The translations under genes and the position numbers were made by a program. Under the pieces are notes generated by a model. The model searched no databases. It saw nothing but the letters and a program-made list of their open reading frames with translations, and was not told the origin of the DNA. A stretch of 64,000 bases of DNA from Streptomyces sp. WM6378 (GTDB lineage Bacteria; Actinomycetota; Actinomycetes; Streptomycetales; Streptomycetaceae), in NCBI RefSeq assembly GCF_001279695.1, contig NZ_LGDD01000257.1, positions 1-64,000 on the forward strand, read 5' to 3'. Positions 63,032 through 64,000 of this stretch are shown here, piece by piece (the stretch's first letter is position 1; each line of letters opens with the position of its first letter).

Positions 63032-63835
63032 TCAGGGCCGGATGTGCTTCAACGTGAATTCGGGCAGGGCATACGGGCCGGCTTGCGGAGCTGAGGGGTC
63101 GGCAGGCGTGTCGGCGCCGGTGATGTGTGCCGCATAGAGCTCGGCGTTGTCGACGGGCATGTAGTCCAGTTCAGACTCCGCGGGAAGTTGCCAGAAGCGG
63201 CGGGTGTTGGCAGAGACGGCGTACACCGTGGCGAACCGGGTGGAGAGCGGAGAGATGAGCGCGGCCCGGCTGAAGCCGACGGCATCACGCGGGCTCAGCC
63301 ACGTCGCGAGGTGGCGGGGCTCAGTGGGTGTCTCCTCGAAGCTGCCGATGCGCAGGCAGATCACAGAGAGGCCGAACTTGTCGGCATACAGCTGCCCCAG
63401 GGCCTCGATGGCTGCCTTGCTCACCCCGTACAGACCGTCCGGGCGCACCGGATCCTGGGGACCGGTGAGGTGGGCCGTGGGGTAGAAACCGGTCACGCGG
63501 TTGCTGCTGGCCAGCACCACGCGCGGAACCGCGGTGCGCCGGGCAGCTTCCAAGACGTTGTGGCTACCCAGCACATTGGCTTCCAGGAGGTCGGGCAGCG
63601 GCGCCTCGTCCGGCAGCCCGCCCAGGTGGAGCACCGCGTCCGCGCCCGACAGTGCGGCCTCCACAGCGGGCGCATCCCGCAGGTCGACCGTGTGGACCAC
63701 TTCGTTGGCTGCCTCCTGCTGGATCGCAACCCGATCGAGCAGAACCAACTGGCCCACCTCGCCGCGCAACGCCCGCCGTACAACCCGACCGATACTCCCG
63801 GCCGCACCGGTGACAACTACCGTTCCCAACCCCAT
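63032..63835 (-). CDS. NAD-dependent epimerase/uronate-dehydrogenase-like SDR
   Basis: The product has 267 residues. ATG 63835 (MGLGTVVVTGAAGSIG) follows GGGGAG; the frame stays open to 63895 but those residues are not family-like. Motifs are TGAAGSIG (9-16), VLHLGGLPDEAPLPDLLEAN, the Ser in VLASSNRV, Tyr/Lys in YGVSKAAIEALGQLYADKFG and ICLRIGSFEETPTEPRHLAT. These match uronate dehydrogenases and related NAD-dependent sugar-acid enzymes. It is transcribed toward the kinase gene, alone. Confidence 0.85.
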   Translation of the reverse strand: MGLGTVVVTGAAGSIGRVVRRALRGEVGQLVLLDRVAIQQEAANEVVHTVDLRDAPAVEAALSGADAVLHLGGLPDEAPLPDLLEANVLGSHNVLEAARRTAVPRVVLASSNRVTGFYPTAHLTGPQDPVRPDGLYGVSKAAIEALGQLYADKFGLSVICLRIGSFEETPTEPRHLATWLSPRDAVGFSRAALISPLSTRFATVYAVSANTRRFWQLPAESELDYMPVDNAELYAAHITGADTPADPSAPQAGPYALPEFTLKHIRP

Positions 63836-64000
63836 GGCGTCTCCCCTACCCCATCTCGCCAAGGCCCTGATCCGAGCACGCGGTGATCCTCTCATCGCGG
63901 GTCATCGCGATGAAGGGGCGCCGGTTCGCACGGGAGCAGGGTCATGGCAGACGCGGATCCAGTTTCCGTATATGCCGGTGACTGACATACTCTGGTTCCA

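Overview
This is a high-GC actinomycete window, almost certainly Streptomyces. Third codon positions are nearly all G or C, GTG starts and GTGA stop/start overlaps are common, and the families are typical of the genus: CYP158-type P450, RppA-type type III PKS, PGM1-type ATP-grasp, MmyB-like XRE, DUF4334 and PASTA-less Ser/Thr kinases. The many transposase fragments and broken genes suggest a chromosome arm or another accessory region. I saw no rRNA, tRNA, CRISPR array or phage structural genes.

Left part (1-16.5 kb). A partial luciferase-like monooxygenase and a secreted phosphoesterase are followed by a dense patch of transposase relics (3.2-4.1 kb). Next come two paralogous modules, each made of a CPBP intramembrane protease, a membrane histidine kinase and a NarL-type response regulator (4.1-10.1 kb). 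Then come a broken lipoprotein, a DUF6193-like relic, a PGM1-type ATP-grasp ligase overlapping a SET-domain methyltransferase tail to tail, and an XRE / SDR / NTF2 module. A TetR gene there is frameshifted at a C6 tract.

Middle part (16.5-42.6 kb). Intact islands alternate with decayed DNA. Intact genes include two VOC proteins, DUF4334 plus a zinc alcohol dehydrogenase, an epoxide-hydrolase-like enzyme divergent from an HxlR regulator, a lipoprotein polysaccharide deacetylase divergent from a DUF4015-type glycoside hydrolase, a LiaF-like beta-repeat protein, two MDR oxidoreductases and a tandem DUF1259 protein. There are also two small secreted proteins, one of only 48 residues. A P450 (CYP158-like) and a cupin (MomA-like) sit downstream of an rppA gene that has lost its catalytic core, so this is a beheaded THN/flaviolin pathway.

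Right part (42.9-64 kb). A DHA2 drug exporter is followed by an MFS relic cleanly split by a 2.45-kb cassette (45308-47757). The cassette carries an XRE regulator and an aldo-keto reductase, has terminal inverted repeats and a 7-bp target duplication, and encodes no recognisable transposase. Removing it restores the MFS reading frame exactly; this is the most interesting object in the window. Farther right are HxlR / SDR / NTF2, an IS630 relic, ArsR / S41 peptidase, a CMD-family protein, a Ser/Thr kinase, AraC / NmrA / NTF2, a GH15 enzyme, an aminoglycoside-phosphotransferase-like kinase and an NAD epimerase.

A recurring design is a divergent regulator next to a small oxidoreductase that is followed by an NTF2/SnoaL-fold protein. 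It occurs three times with unrelated regulators (XRE, HxlR, AraC).
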